DNA of 64,000 nucleotides from JAQIBY01 sp051747965 (GTDB lineage: Bacteria; Bacteroidota; Bacteroidia; Bacteroidales; ML635J-15), in NCBI GenBank assembly GCA_051747965.1, contig JBNJGS010000008.1, positions 1 through 64,000 of the forward strand. Reading direction: 5' to 3'. This document shows, piece by piece, positions 1 through 8,384 of this stretch. Every line of letters starts with the position of its first letter. Within the stretch, counting starts at the first letter, position 1. A program made the translations under genes and the position numbers. Under the pieces are notes generated by a model. It did not search any database and was not told where the DNA came from. It saw nothing but the letters and a program-made list of their open reading frames with translations.

Positions 1-165
1 CGTACTCAAGATGAGAGTAATACCGATTCACAAACCACAGACGTAAACAATGTAAACAAGAATAGTTCAGATTATACTGAACCGGAAAGAGAAAGCACAA
101 GGCAGGATAACACAAAGAATGTTAATAGTATTCCTAAAGAATTACCTGAAGAAATAGAGCAATAA
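1..165 (+). CDS. C-terminal fragment of an unidentified hydrophilic protein
   Basis: An open frame enters from the left edge and stops with TAA at 163-165, giving the last 54 residues of a protein. The visible part is very rich in Asn, Asp, Ser, Thr, Glu and Gln, has no hydrophobic stretch, and looks disordered. No domain can be recognised. It lies 19 nt upstream of a small membrane protein on the same strand and may share a transcript with it. Codon use is A+T-rich like the neighbour. That this frame is coding is inferred only from its being open to the edge and its strongly biased, low-complexity hydrophilic composition. Confidence 0.5.
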   Translation, partial: RTQDESNTDSQTTDVNNVNKNSSDYTEPERESTRQDNTKNVNSIPKELPEEIEQ

Positions 166-184
166 GAAATTAAAACTATTATTT

Positions 185-403
185 ATGTCTTTTATTAGTG
201 AAAATAAATTACTGTTTGGTATAATCATTGTAATTGTTAGTGCACAATGGCTATATCGGCTGATAAAAGATAAAGAACATAAAAATATTTTTAATGTTAA
301 AACTTTTGGTTGGTTTTGTGGCACAACTTTTGGCTGGTTTCTTTCAGGAGTTATGGGAGTCATAATTGGGCTCATATTTATCATTAAACATTTTTTGGAG
401 TAA
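185..403 (+). CDS. small two-helix membrane protein, function unknown
   Basis: A 72-residue protein starting at ATG 185. It has two clear hydrophobic segments, about residues 8-26 and 49-69, joined by a basic, polar loop containing the run LIKDKEHKN, which suggests two transmembrane helices. No family is recognised. It follows the truncated hydrophilic frame by 19 nt, so the two may be co-transcribed. The sequence here is clearly more A+T-rich than the G+C-rich stretch that follows. It could be an accessory membrane protein or the small partner of the truncated upstream gene; there is no evidence for a specific role. Confidence 0.55.
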   Translation: MSFISENKLLFGIIIVIVSAQWLYRLIKDKEHKNIFNVKTFGWFCGTTFGWFLSGVMGVIIGLIFIIKHFLE

Positions 404-727
404 TAATCAAAGTGGAAAATTGGTAATCCTTCAAACAAGCTGGCAGAGTAACTTATCTCAAAAAACATCAAAACAAGCCAGCTTCTGCCACCTTAATTTT
501 TCCCAAGGCATCGTTAAAAAATAACCGGCCGGTGCGGCCACGCACTTTTCAACAATCCACCGCATCCCGCACCACACGCAGCACCCCGCCGCTTTACCGT
601 TTTTTTGCCATCACCGCCCCGGAATTTTTGCAACCCGTAGATGGCGTTTAAAAAAAGCTGGTCTTAGCAATAAGAGTTTGGCACTTTTCATCCAAACAAC
701 GTGCGTCTCAGCATTCAATTAAGAAAC
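404..727. other. non-coding stretch, partly G+C-rich
   Basis: No convincing gene is present. An 8-bp inverted repeat (AAGCTGGC at 437-444, GCCAGCTT at 477-484) forms a weak hairpin. The part from about 525 to 615 is unusually rich in C and G for this window, while the flanks are A+T-rich. The patchwork composition next to a damaged tRNA copy suggests a decayed or recombined region, but I see no transposase, integrase or direct repeat that would prove it. Confidence 0.4.
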
Positions 728-759
728 AAAAAAAGCCGTCCGGAGAACCGAACGGCTTT
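728..759 (-). terminator. rho-independent terminator after the tRNA-Lys pseudogene
   Basis: An 8-bp perfect stem (732-739 with 752-759) is followed on the minus strand by a run of T. It sits 6 nt beyond the CCA end of the broken tRNA-Lys copy. The arrangement mirrors the terminator that follows the intact tRNA gene, although the hairpin sequence differs. Confidence 0.65.
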
Positions 760-765
760 GTTTTC

Positions 766-882
766 TGGTGACTGATCGGAGGTTCCCTGCCTGCCGTTGC
801 GGCTGCCTTAGCCAGGACAGGCAAGGAACTCCGGATGCTTTACCTGCTGAGCCCTTTAAAGAATGGGGGTTGACTGATTAGC
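766..882 (-). pseudogene. rearranged tRNA-Lys copy
   Basis: On the minus strand this repeats pieces of the intact tRNA-Lys at 972-1047. The CCA end, acceptor 3' half and T-stem half (766-785) match exactly. The T loop is then interrupted by a 40-nt palindromic insert (786-825). The other T-stem half (826-834) matches again. The 20 nt holding the variable loop and most of the anticodon arm are missing. The D arm resumes at 835-852 with one change. The 5' acceptor segment reappears inverted at 869-882 (14 nt identical to the reverse complement of 1037-1050). It lacks an anticodon and cannot work as a tRNA. It looks like a tandem tRNA duplication that decayed by insertion, deletion and inversion; an attachment-site remnant is an alternative. 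Confidence 0.85.
786..825. repeat. 40-nt REP-like palindrome inside the tRNA pseudogene
   Basis: This 40-nt, G+C-rich segment begins CCTGCCTGCC and ends CAGGCAAG, giving imperfect dyad symmetry (CTTGCCTG against CAGGCAGG). It splits the T loop of the tRNA-Lys copy exactly between GGTTC and GAACTCC, so its borders are visible by comparison with the intact gene. Only one copy was seen in the window. Similar short G+C-rich palindromes occur dispersed in Bacteroidota genomes; that it is mobile is inferred from the clean insertion. Confidence 0.6.
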
Positions 883-937
883 CGGCAATGAGAAAAAGGG
901 ATGTAAACCTATTGAATTGCACCTTCGTTTAAGGCAA

Positions 938-967
938 TAAAAAAAGGCCGGTAAACACCGGCCTTTT
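938..967 (-). terminator. rho-independent terminator of tRNA-Lys
   Basis: An 11-bp perfect stem (942-952 with 957-967) around a 4-nt loop is followed on the minus strand by a run of T. It begins 4 nt after the CCA end of the tRNA-Lys gene and is well placed to end its transcript. Confidence 0.85.
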
Positions 968-971
968 CGTC

Positions 972-1047
972 TGGTGACTGATCGGAGGTTCGAACTCCGG
1001 ACCCTCTGCTTAAAAGGCAGATGCTCTACCTGCTGAGCTAATCAGTC
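972..1047 (-). tRNA. tRNA-Lys (anticodon TTT)
   Basis: This is a complete 76-nt cloverleaf. The 7-bp acceptor stem is GACTGAT with ATCAGTC, the discriminator is A, and CCA is encoded. The D stem is GCTC/GAGC. The anticodon stem TCTGC/GCAGA encloses the loop CTTTTAA, giving anticodon TTT (Lys). The T stem CGGAG/CTCCG encloses TTCGAAC. A strong terminator follows directly. A damaged partial copy lies about 90 nt further along in the direction of transcription. Confidence 0.97.
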
Positions 1048-1245
1048 AACCTTGTTCCCTCAATTGGGAGTGCAAATATAGAAGGTCATTTTTTAAAATC
1101 CAAAAGAATTTTTGAAAAAAATCCGCAATTTTATTTTTTGTCTTGATAGTCCCCTGTATTTCAACTCTTACGGCATCTAAAAAAAAATATCTATGGTTTT
1201 AACCAACCATTTTAATTTCTTTGCGTCTAATTAAATGAGGATTCA

Positions 1246-1276
1246 CTTGAAAATTCCAGTGAAATTCTTTATTTTG
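1246..1276 (+). promoter_or_regulatory. Bacteroidota-type promoter for the S1 protease gene
   Basis: A -33 element CTTG (1246-1249) is separated by 19 nt from a -7 element TTATTTTG (1269-1276), close to the phylum consensus TTTG-N19-TAnnTTTG. The predicted transcript start is about 25 nt before the ATG at 1307. Confidence 0.5.
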
Positions 1277-1306
1277 CGTAAATATTATAAATAAAAATTT
1301 GTTCAG

Positions 1307-4300
1307 ATGAAACGACTAACCGGTTTAGTATTACTCTTCGCTATGTTATTGGGTGTTAACAATATTTTTGCCCAAATTGAGCAGGGTGGAAAGCCCCTGA
1401 GCTTTGAAAACATTGGCCTGAAAAATAAGGTGGATAATGTTTTCGTGAACCCTCCCGACATGGAAAATGTTCGGGCAGAACACGATTATTTTGAAAAAAA
1501 TGGCGAAATGCCCCGTGTCTCTGTTATTATGGATGTTGATTTTACCATGGAAAATTCCGGAACATGGGATATACTTGATGACGGAACAAAAGTGTGGCGC
1601 CTCCGGATTACATCAGAGGAAGCCCTGGCTCTGAGCCTGCATTACAGTAGTTTCCATTTGCCCGAAGGTTCTGCCTTATTCCTCTACAATGAAAACCAGA
1701 GGCAGGTGGCAGGTGCTTTCACAGCCATGAATAATCCCGGCGATGGGAAATATTTCTCTACCCGCATTATTCAGGGCGAAACAACCACGCTGGAATATAT
1801 ACAGCCCCCGGAGGTGAACGGAAATGCCCAACTTGAAATTTATAAAGTTTCATATTTTTACAGAGGGGTTGATGCTCTTGTCAGTCATTACCGGGAAGAT
1901 AAACCAACAGGATTTGGTGATTCCGGGCCTTGCGAGGTGAATGTCAATTGCCCTGAAGGCAACGACTGGCAGGATGAAAAAAGAGGAGTGGCAATGATTT
2001 ATATCATAGATGGTTTTAGCGGTGGCTTCTGTACGGGTTCGCTGGTGAACAATACCGAGGAAGACGGAACCCCTTATTTCCTTACAGCAGACCATTGTGG
2101 TGGTGATCAGGATAACCAGGATGAGTGGGAATTTTATTTTAATTTCGAATCTCCGGATTGTGCCGATCCTGCAAGTGAACCAGCCTACGATGATATGGTG
2201 GGTGCTGTTAAGTTGGCCCGCGGATCAATAAATGGCGGTACTGATATGTTGCTGCTTGAGCTTAACACTCCACCACCCGCCGATTATGGCGTATATTATA
2301 ACGGTTGGGATCGCACTGATGTAGCTTCCAGTATAGGCATAGGTATCCATCACCCTGCCGGAGATATTATGAAAATTTCCCGCAGTGGCGCTCTGACTGT
2401 GTCAACTTACACAGGTTCTATGGCGGATGCTCACTGGGAACTTACATGGCAATCAACCGCCACTGACTGGGGCGTAACTGAAGGCGGCTCATCCGGCTCA
2501 CCTGTTTTTGATGAAACCACCAAACGAATTGTAGGTACCCTCACAGGGGGTAGTGCCTCCTGCACAAACCAGAGCGCACCTGATTTTTACGGACGCTTTG
2601 ATCTGCACTGGGATGCCAACGGTGCTACCGATGCAGAACAACTCGCCCCGTGGCTGGATCCTTCCAATTCCGGTGTTACAGAACTTGACGGCTACGATCC
2701 CAATGAAACCGTTGATGAACTGGTTGCAGATTTCTCAGCAAATCAGACAAATATAGCACCCGGTACAGCAATTAACTTTACTGACCTTTCCGACGGACCC
2801 GATCCGGTGCAAACCTGGAGCTGGGAATTTGAAGGCGCTGATCCCGCAACTAGTAATGAGGAAAATCCCAGCAATATTAATTATCCTGATGCAGGGGTGT
2901 TCAATGTCACCCTTACGGTTGATGATGGTACCAATACAGATGAGGAAATCAAAAATGGATATATCGTGGTTTCCGACAACCCCGATGGCCTCAATGCCCT
3001 GTTTGATGTCTCAGAAAATAACATCGCACCCGGAGATTGTGTCGATTTTCAGGACCAGTCAACCGGTGATCCGGTAAGCTGGAACTGGACTTTCCCGGGA
3101 GCTGCTACAGCAAATAGTACAGAACAGAACCCGATAGATATTTGTTATGATGACCCGGGGGTATACGACGTAATTCTTGAAGTTGGTGATGGAACCGATA
3201 CAGATTCCTATACATGGGTTGATTGTATTACCGTAGGTGATCCCGAAACAGATCCACAGGCTTATTTTGCCGCTGATCAGACAACAATCCCTGCCGGTGG
3301 GGTGGTGACATTTACAGATACGTCTGTCAATGGCCCGTTTACTACCTGGGCATGGACTTTCGAAGGTGGAACACCTGAAACCTCCGAATCATCAGGGCCG
3401 GTTACGGTTGCTTACATGACACCCGGTTTATATGATGTTGAAATGCGTGTGGAACATGAAAACGGAAATACTTACATCAACCTTAAAGAGGATTATATTA
3501 ACGTAGTTCCGGCAGCCGATGATCTTCCGGAAGCCAATTTTATTGCCGATTACACGGTGATAGCACCAGGAGAAACCGTCAATTTCCATGATATCAGTAC
3601 AGGAGCTCCCTATCAGTGGGAATGGATTTTCCAAAATGGTGATCCCGGCACTTCTACAGATCAGCATCCACAGGATATCCTCTACGCTGATGAAGGAGAG
3701 TTCGATGTGCAAATGATTGCCAAAAATTCTGAAGGCAATGATACAATTCTGAAGGAAAACTACATCATCGTAAGTGAGGAAGATCCTTGTCTGGATTCTG
3801 CAGTATCACCTATTGCTGACTTCAGAGCCACCGAAAGACTGATCTCTGCAGGTGACAGAATTTTCTATGAGGACTTATCAACCAATTATCCTGTAACAGG
3901 AAACTGGTTTTTTGAAGGAGGAAATCCCTCATCCTGGAGTAATGGAACCCCGCTGAACGGTATTGAATACAATGTTCCCGGTATTTATGATGTCACACGC
4001 AGTGTCAATAATGCATGTGGAAATGATCTGCTCACCAAAGATGAATACATCTACGTTTTTAGTGGGCCGGTCAATAAATATTGTGATACCATCAGCAACC
4101 TCAGAGGTGGTGAAATTCCTTCCAAACTCAATGCACCCGATACATGGGGATTTATTGCCGGACACAATGGCGAAAGGGTAAGATATTATGCTGATTACTT
4201 TGAAGATTTTACCTTCAGCCAGATTGAAGGCCTGATTGTGCCGGTGAATAATTCCGTTCACGGTGATTACAATTCTTATGTGAGATTTTATATCTGGGAT

Positions 4301-4909
4301 GCTGACGGAGACAGTGAATATCCCACAGAAGAAAATATCCTGGCTGAGAAAAAAGTGTACATCAGAAATATTCCTGAAAATTTCAATTCTGTAATTTCTT
4401 TTGATGAACCGGTAGAAATCGACGGACCGTTCTACGCAGGATTCAGACTCAACTATCCCGATGAAAACGGTGATGGAGTCAGTGATGATTATTTTGTCGT
4501 CAGTGTAGCCGGTAATCGCGGATCATCTGAATCCCAGAATACAATGTACGTGCAGGAAGGTGGAGACTGGAAATCTTCTGTCGCTTTGTTTGATATTGCA
4601 ACATCTCTGGCCATCAAACCCATCGCATGTCTTGTTGACCTGGAAGAATTTGATGTAAACCTCAATGTACAGGCCTTTCCCAATCCCACCTCCGGTGAAA
4701 TTACTGTTCAGCTTGGTGAGGAATACATTGGCAGCGATGTGAAAATCAGTGTGCACGATATGACAGGACGTAAAGTTATCCTGCCCGAAACCAGCTATAG
4801 CAGCATAGAATATCAGCTTAATTTTACTGATAAACCCGCCGGTATGTATTTCATTGATATAAGCATTGATGGTGAAAAAGTTACCAAAAAAATCTCAGTG
4901 ATGCATTGA
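1307..4909 (+). CDS. secreted S1-family (lysyl-endopeptidase-like) protease with five PKD domains and T9SS tail
   Basis: A 1200-residue secreted protease. Residues 1-22 form a signal peptide ending in FAQ. The trypsin-fold catalytic domain spans about 225-465: His263 in TADHCGG, Asp313 in GGTDMLLLEL and Ser396 in EGGSSGSP form the triad. The spacing and the GGSSGSP motif resemble Achromobacter-type lysyl endopeptidases. Five PKD domains follow (about 475-560, 565-645, 650-732, 740-822, 835-918), then a region likely to form a jelly-roll domain, and a type A T9SS sorting domain from about 1118 (FPNPTSGE) to the end. It should be exported by Sec, passed through T9SS and attached to or released from the cell surface. 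It has its own promoter and terminator. Specificity for Lys is inferred from family resemblance only. Confidence 0.9.
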   Translation: MKRLTGLVLLFAMLLGVNNIFAQIEQGGKPLSFENIGLKNKVDNVFVNPPDMENVRAEHDYFEKNGEMPRVSVIMDVDFTMENSGTWDILDDGTKVWRLRITSEEALALSLHYSSFHLPEGSALFLYNENQRQVAGAFTAMNNPGDGKYFSTRIIQGETTTLEYIQPPEVNGNAQLEIYKVSYFYRGVDALVSHYREDKPTGFGDSGPCEVNVNCPEGNDWQDEKRGVAMIYIIDGFSGGFCTGSLVNNTEEDGTPYFLTADHCGGDQDNQDEWEFYFNFESPDCADPASEPAYDDMVGAVKLARGSINGGTDMLLLELNTPPPADYGVYYNGWDRTDVASSIGIGIHHPAGDIMKISRSGALTVSTYTGSMADAHWELTWQSTATDWGVTEGGSSGSPVFDETTKRIVGTLTGGSASCTNQSAPDFYGRFDLHWDANGATDAEQLAPWLDPSNSGVTELDGYDPNETVDELVADFSANQTNIAPGTAINFTDLSDGPDPVQTWSWEFEGADPATSNEENPSNINYPDAGVFNVTLTVDDGTNTDEEIKNGYIVVSDNPDGLNALFDVSENNIAPGDCVDFQDQSTGDPVSWNWTFPGAATANSTEQNPIDICYDDPGVYDVILEVGDGTDTDSYTWVDCITVGDPETDPQAYFAADQTTIPAGGVVTFTDTSVNGPFTTWAWTFEGGTPETSESSGPVTVAYMTPGLYDVEMRVEHENGNTYINLKEDYINVVPAADDLPEANFIADYTVIAPGETVNFHDISTGAPYQWEWIFQNGDPGTSTDQHPQDILYADEGEFDVQMIAKNSEGNDTILKENYIIVSEEDPCLDSAVSPIADFRATERLISAGDRIFYEDLSTNYPVTGNWFFEGGNPSSWSNGTPLNGIEYNVPGIYDVTRSVNNACGNDLLTKDEYIYVFSGPVNKYCDTISNLRGGEIPSKLNAPDTWGFIAGHNGERVRYYADYFEDFTFSQIEGLIVPVNNSVHGDYNSYVRFYIWDADGDSEYPTEENILAEKKVYIRNIPENFNSVISFDEPVEIDGPFYAGFRLNYPDENGDGVSDDYFVVSVAGNRGSSESQNTMYVQEGGDWKSSVALFDIATSLAIKPIACLVDLEEFDVNLNVQAFPNPTSGEITVQLGEEYIGSDVKISVHDMTGRKVILPETSYSSIEYQLNFTDKPAGMYFIDISIDGEKVTKKISVMH

Positions 4910-4932
4910 TGAAACCTCAAATATCCATCATG

Positions 4933-4960
4933 AAAGCCGGTTTAATCGCCGGCTTTTTTA
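4933..4960 (+). terminator. terminator of the S1 protease gene
   Basis: An 8-bp stem AAAGCCGG/CCGGCTTT (4933-4940 with 4949-4956) is followed by T residues, 23 nt after the protease stop codon. Confidence 0.8.
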
Positions 4961-5141
4961 TGGTATACTTTTTTTCGGCTTCCTGATGAAAATTACTTTT
5001 GCCTGAGAATTGCCTGAAGATTATTTGTCTGATTTTGGTGATGAAAAACAAAAGTATATGCGGACATTTTTTATCAGTATCCTGAGCTTGCTTTCATTTT
5101 GTTTTCGCCACCTGGTTCAGGGCAGCCCTGAAAAAGCGTGA

Positions 5142-5753
5142 TCAAAACCGGAAAGCTGCGTATGTTCTGACACCACTCAGGAAAAAATGCCGCTGATAAA
5201 ACTCCTGCGGAATCGGCAGCATGGAGGTAAGGTGGATAGAGGGTTCAATTCCCAAATCCAGCCATGGGAGAGGAGAGTGGTGTATTATCAATCCGCCGTG
5301 AAAGCCCAGTCCGTTCTGGTTCAGACTGTTTTCCCGCGGAAATTCAATTGAAATAGACATTCCCACTTTGAAAGCAAACCACGGTGTTATGTCGTAACGC
5401 CAGGTGACCGGAAGATGAATGACCTCGGATACGTGATTTAATAAATAGCCTCTGCTGTGATCCGTAGCCGGAGAATGATAAACATTTCTGGCTTTTGTAT
5501 AATACAGACCCAGACCCATCCATAATCTGTCATCCATGGGAATAAATAAATCAAGACCGTATTCAGCAGTAGGGCCATCAGAATAATGACCGGAGCCTTC
5601 CACTGTCTCAAATCTGAAAATATGATTGTTGTATACTCCTCCGGTAAGATTGAGCTGCTTTTTCAATGCTGTTGAATCGTCCTGAGCCTGGGAAAGTACC
5701 GGAATACTTAGAAAGAAACCTGTCAAACTGAGGAAAATAATCAGTTGTTTCAT
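5142..5753 (-). CDS. outer-membrane beta-barrel-like protein, function unknown
   Basis: The frame is open from 5798, but the start chosen is ATG at 5753, because it gives a clean signal peptide (MKQLIIFLSLTGFFLSIPVL, cleaved near SQAQ). The mature part of about 180 residues has alternating aromatic and polar strands (for example LWMGLGLYYTKA and WFAFKVGMSI) and ends in TYAAFRF, with the terminal Phe usual for outer-membrane barrels. No catalytic motif is visible. The gene stands alone, divergent from the SRPBCC/photolyase pair across about 200 nt. It is probably a small eight-strand barrel; a more specific name is not justified. Confidence 0.7.
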   Translation of the reverse strand: MKQLIIFLSLTGFFLSIPVLSQAQDDSTALKKQLNLTGGVYNNHIFRFETVEGSGHYSDGPTAEYGLDLFIPMDDRLWMGLGLYYTKARNVYHSPATDHSRGYLLNHVSEVIHLPVTWRYDITPWFAFKVGMSISIEFPRENSLNQNGLGFHGGLIIHHSPLPWLDLGIEPSIHLTSMLPIPQEFYQRHFFLSGVRTYAAFRF

Positions 5754-5957
5754 TATATCTCTGTTCTGCACATGTTCACTCCGCGAAATTCGCCTCATTT
5801 TATCAAAAACTCTCTTAATGCATTCTTAAAACATCAAAATTACATCAAATATTTTGTTTGCTGTGAATATTTTGCTCACCAGCCATTGTTAATATCTCAG
5901 CTCAGGCAGCAGGTGAACTTATTCAGCACAGAACTGTTTCATCAAAAAACCTGATAT

Positions 5958-6443
5958 ATGATGAAATTCTCAACACATGGAAAAGTACACCGGATTGAAA
6001 GTCGGCAAGTGATCCCAATCAGTATCGACAAAGCATGGGCATACTTTTCTCAACCGGAGAATCTGCCTGAAATTACTCCGCCTGACATGAAATTTGAAAT
6101 TACCTCCCCGGATATAATACAGGGCACCTATCAGGGAAGAATCATCACCTACCGGCTGAAGCCTTTCCCTTTTATGCAGTCATCCTGGGTTACAGAAATT
6201 ACTGCAGTCAGTGAAAAGAAATACTTCATCGATGAGCAACGTCTTGGCCCTTATGCTTTCTGGCATCATACACACCTTCTGAAAACCCATCCGGAAGGTA
6301 CAGAAATGGTCGATCAGGTGTATTATAAATTGCCCCTTGGTTTTCTTGGAAAGCTGGTAAACTCACTTTTTGTTAAGGGCAAACTCAGAAAAATATTTGA
6401 ATACAGACAAAATAAACTAAACAGCATTTTTAATCGTTCATAA
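5958..6443 (+). CDS. SRPBCC (START-like) ligand-binding protein
   Basis: A 161-residue cytoplasmic protein of the SRPBCC/polyketide-cyclase-like superfamily. The pattern typical of this group is visible: an N-terminal strand IESRQVIPISIDKAWAYFS followed by PENLPEITPPDMKFEIT, a central ITYRLKPFPFMQSSWVTEIT strand pair, YFIDEQRLGPYAFWHHTH, and a C-terminal helix beginning LGFLGKLVNSLFVKGKLRKI. Proteins of this type are often encoded beside photolyase/cryptochrome genes, as here, where the next gene is an Fe-S photolyase 156 nt downstream. The ligand is unknown. A second ATG directly follows the first. A separate promoter precedes the photolyase, so the two may be co-regulated but not strictly one transcript. 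Confidence 0.85.
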   Translation: MMKFSTHGKVHRIESRQVIPISIDKAWAYFSQPENLPEITPPDMKFEITSPDIIQGTYQGRIITYRLKPFPFMQSSWVTEITAVSEKKYFIDEQRLGPYAFWHHTHLLKTHPEGTEMVDQVYYKLPLGFLGKLVNSLFVKGKLRKIFEYRQNKLNSIFNRS

Positions 6444-6540
6444 CTTATCTTCTGGTTATTTTCCCTTCCTGTCATGTGGTGGCGTATGTAAAGAAATGAA
6501 GCATGACAGGACGCTTTTTAACAGACTCTGTTCATGAAAT

Positions 6541-6571
6541 TTTGGTCATAGCGAATAAAATGCTATCTTTA
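6541..6571 (+). promoter_or_regulatory. promoter of the photolyase gene
   Basis: TTTG (6541-6544), a 19-nt spacer and TATCTTTA (6564-6571) match the Bacteroidota promoter form. The predicted start of transcription, near 6578, supports translation from ATG 6600 rather than from the TTG at 6579. Confidence 0.6.
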
Positions 6572-6599
6572 AAAGCCATTGACCAATAAAACAACTACG

Positions 6600-8135
6600 A
6601 TGAAACTACGCCTGATACTTTCTGATCAACTGAACAGCGAACATAGCTGGTTTACATCTGAACCCACCTCAGATATTTTGTATGTCATGATGGAAACCAG
6701 ACAGGAAGCCGAATATGTGAAGCAACACAAACAAAAGCTCCTTGGAATACTCGGCAGCATGCGGGTATTTGCTGATGAACTCAGGGAAAAAGGACATAAG
6801 CTAAAGTATTTGTATCTTGATGAGCCCGAAAATGAGCACAAACTGAGCTGGAATCTACTGCAGATTATAACTGAAAACAGAATTACCTCCTTTGAGTATC
6901 AGGAACCTGATGAATATCACACTTTTGTTGAATTACAACAGTTTGCTGAAGGGCTGGATATTCCTGTCAATATGGTTTCCGGAGAGCATTTTTTTGCTGA
7001 TAAAGCAGAATTTGTTCGGTTTTTTGCCGGCAAGAAAGGCTACCTGATGGAGCATTTCTATCGTTACATGCGCAAAAAACATCACATCCTGATGGATGCA
7101 GATGGTGAACCATATGGTGGTAAATGGAATTATGACACAGAAAATCGAAACAGATATCCTGATGACAAACCGGTCCCGGCACCTTTTGTCTTTCATCACG
7201 ATTTGAGTGATATTGATGCAATGCTCGATAAACAAGGCATCAAAAGCATGGGGCATGTCAATCCAAAAGATTTTATATGGCCGCTTAACCGCAAAGAAGC
7301 CCTGAAGCAGTTAAGACATTTTATTGAGCATCTGCTACCGGACTTTGGTCGTTACCAGGATGCCATGACTACACGTGGCTGGACACTCTTTCATTCCCGC
7401 CTGGCTTTTTCATTGAATAGGAAAATGATCCATCCGCAGGAAGTTGTATTGGCCGCTGTCGATGCTTATGAAAGTAAAGATCACGGCATTACACTGCCAC
7501 AGGTGGAAGGCTTTGTCAGGCAGGTTCTGGGCTGGCGCGAGTTTATGCGGGGTGTTTACTGGAAACACATGCCCGCTTATGCCAAAAAAAATCACTTTTT
7601 TGCTGATGCTAAGCTCCCGGATTTCTACTGGACAGGTGATACGAAAATGAATTGCCTCAGACATGTCATTACTCAGTCCCTGGATTACGGATGGGCGCAT
7701 CATATACAACGCCTGATGATTCCAGGCAATTTTGCTATGCTGATTGGTGTTGATCCGGATTGTGTGGATGACTGGTTTCTTGGAATGTATCTTGATGCAG
7801 TGCAGTGGGCGGAAATGCCCAATGGCAGAGGTATGAGTCAGTTTGCCGATGGTGGGATTGCCGGAACCAAACCATACGCAGCTTCAGCCAATTATATCAA
7901 CAAAATGAGTGATTATTGCCGGAATTGTCACTTCAAAAAAGATAAAAAACTGGGCGGGGATGCATGCCCTTTCAATACACTCTACTGGCATTTCTATCAG
8001 CGAAACAGAAAGAGACTGGCCTGGATTCCTCGTACCAATCAGATTTTTGCAACATGGGACAGATTCAGCGAGGATATCAAAACTGCCTATATCAGACAGG
8101 CCGATAAATTTCTGGAGGAAATATATCAGCAGTAG
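6600..8135 (+). CDS. Fe-S cluster photolyase/cryptochrome of the PhrB (FeS-BCP) family
   Basis: A 511-residue flavoprotein that by family repairs UV photoproducts in DNA; bacterial relatives such as Agrobacterium PhrB are (6-4) photolyases. With the ATG at 6600 the four cluster cysteines fall at 352, 440, 443 and 456, exactly two more than the known PhrB ligands (350, 438, 441, 454), which confirms both the family and the start. The N-terminal Rossmann part begins LRLILSDQLN, and the C-terminal FAD domain contains VLGWREFMRGVYW and SQFADGGIAGTKPYAA. The frame also extends to a TTG at 6579, which is less likely. It follows an SRPBCC gene, a pairing common in photolyase neighbourhoods. Substrate type, (6-4) or otherwise, is inferred from family membership. 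Confidence 0.95.
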   Translation: MKLRLILSDQLNSEHSWFTSEPTSDILYVMMETRQEAEYVKQHKQKLLGILGSMRVFADELREKGHKLKYLYLDEPENEHKLSWNLLQIITENRITSFEYQEPDEYHTFVELQQFAEGLDIPVNMVSGEHFFADKAEFVRFFAGKKGYLMEHFYRYMRKKHHILMDADGEPYGGKWNYDTENRNRYPDDKPVPAPFVFHHDLSDIDAMLDKQGIKSMGHVNPKDFIWPLNRKEALKQLRHFIEHLLPDFGRYQDAMTTRGWTLFHSRLAFSLNRKMIHPQEVVLAAVDAYESKDHGITLPQVEGFVRQVLGWREFMRGVYWKHMPAYAKKNHFFADAKLPDFYWTGDTKMNCLRHVITQSLDYGWAHHIQRLMIPGNFAMLIGVDPDCVDDWFLGMYLDAVQWAEMPNGRGMSQFADGGIAGTKPYAASANYINKMSDYCRNCHFKKDKKLGGDACPFNTLYWHFYQRNRKRLAWIPRTNQIFATWDRFSEDIKTAYIRQADKFLEEIYQQ

Positions 8136-8384
8136 TCTGTTTTTTGATTTATTAAAAAAAAAACTGTTTCCCGGCAACCCCGGCCACCAAATCTTCGTCT
8201 TATTACCAAACCGTTAATGTTGTTTTGAAAAACCGGCTGTTCCGGTCTTGCTGATATCCTGAAATTTTGCAGGTTCGGAAAAGTGACCGTATCATTCTGA
8301 TGCAGGCCGGATGAAATATTGCCGGATTTTGAAACACAGAGATGAAAAAAACTATAACCAATATTAAACATAAAAACCAATATT

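Noticed and set aside
142..471. Minus-strand frame of 109 codons
   Set aside because: It lies antisense to the small membrane protein, has no recognisable features and its composition follows the A+T-rich complement.
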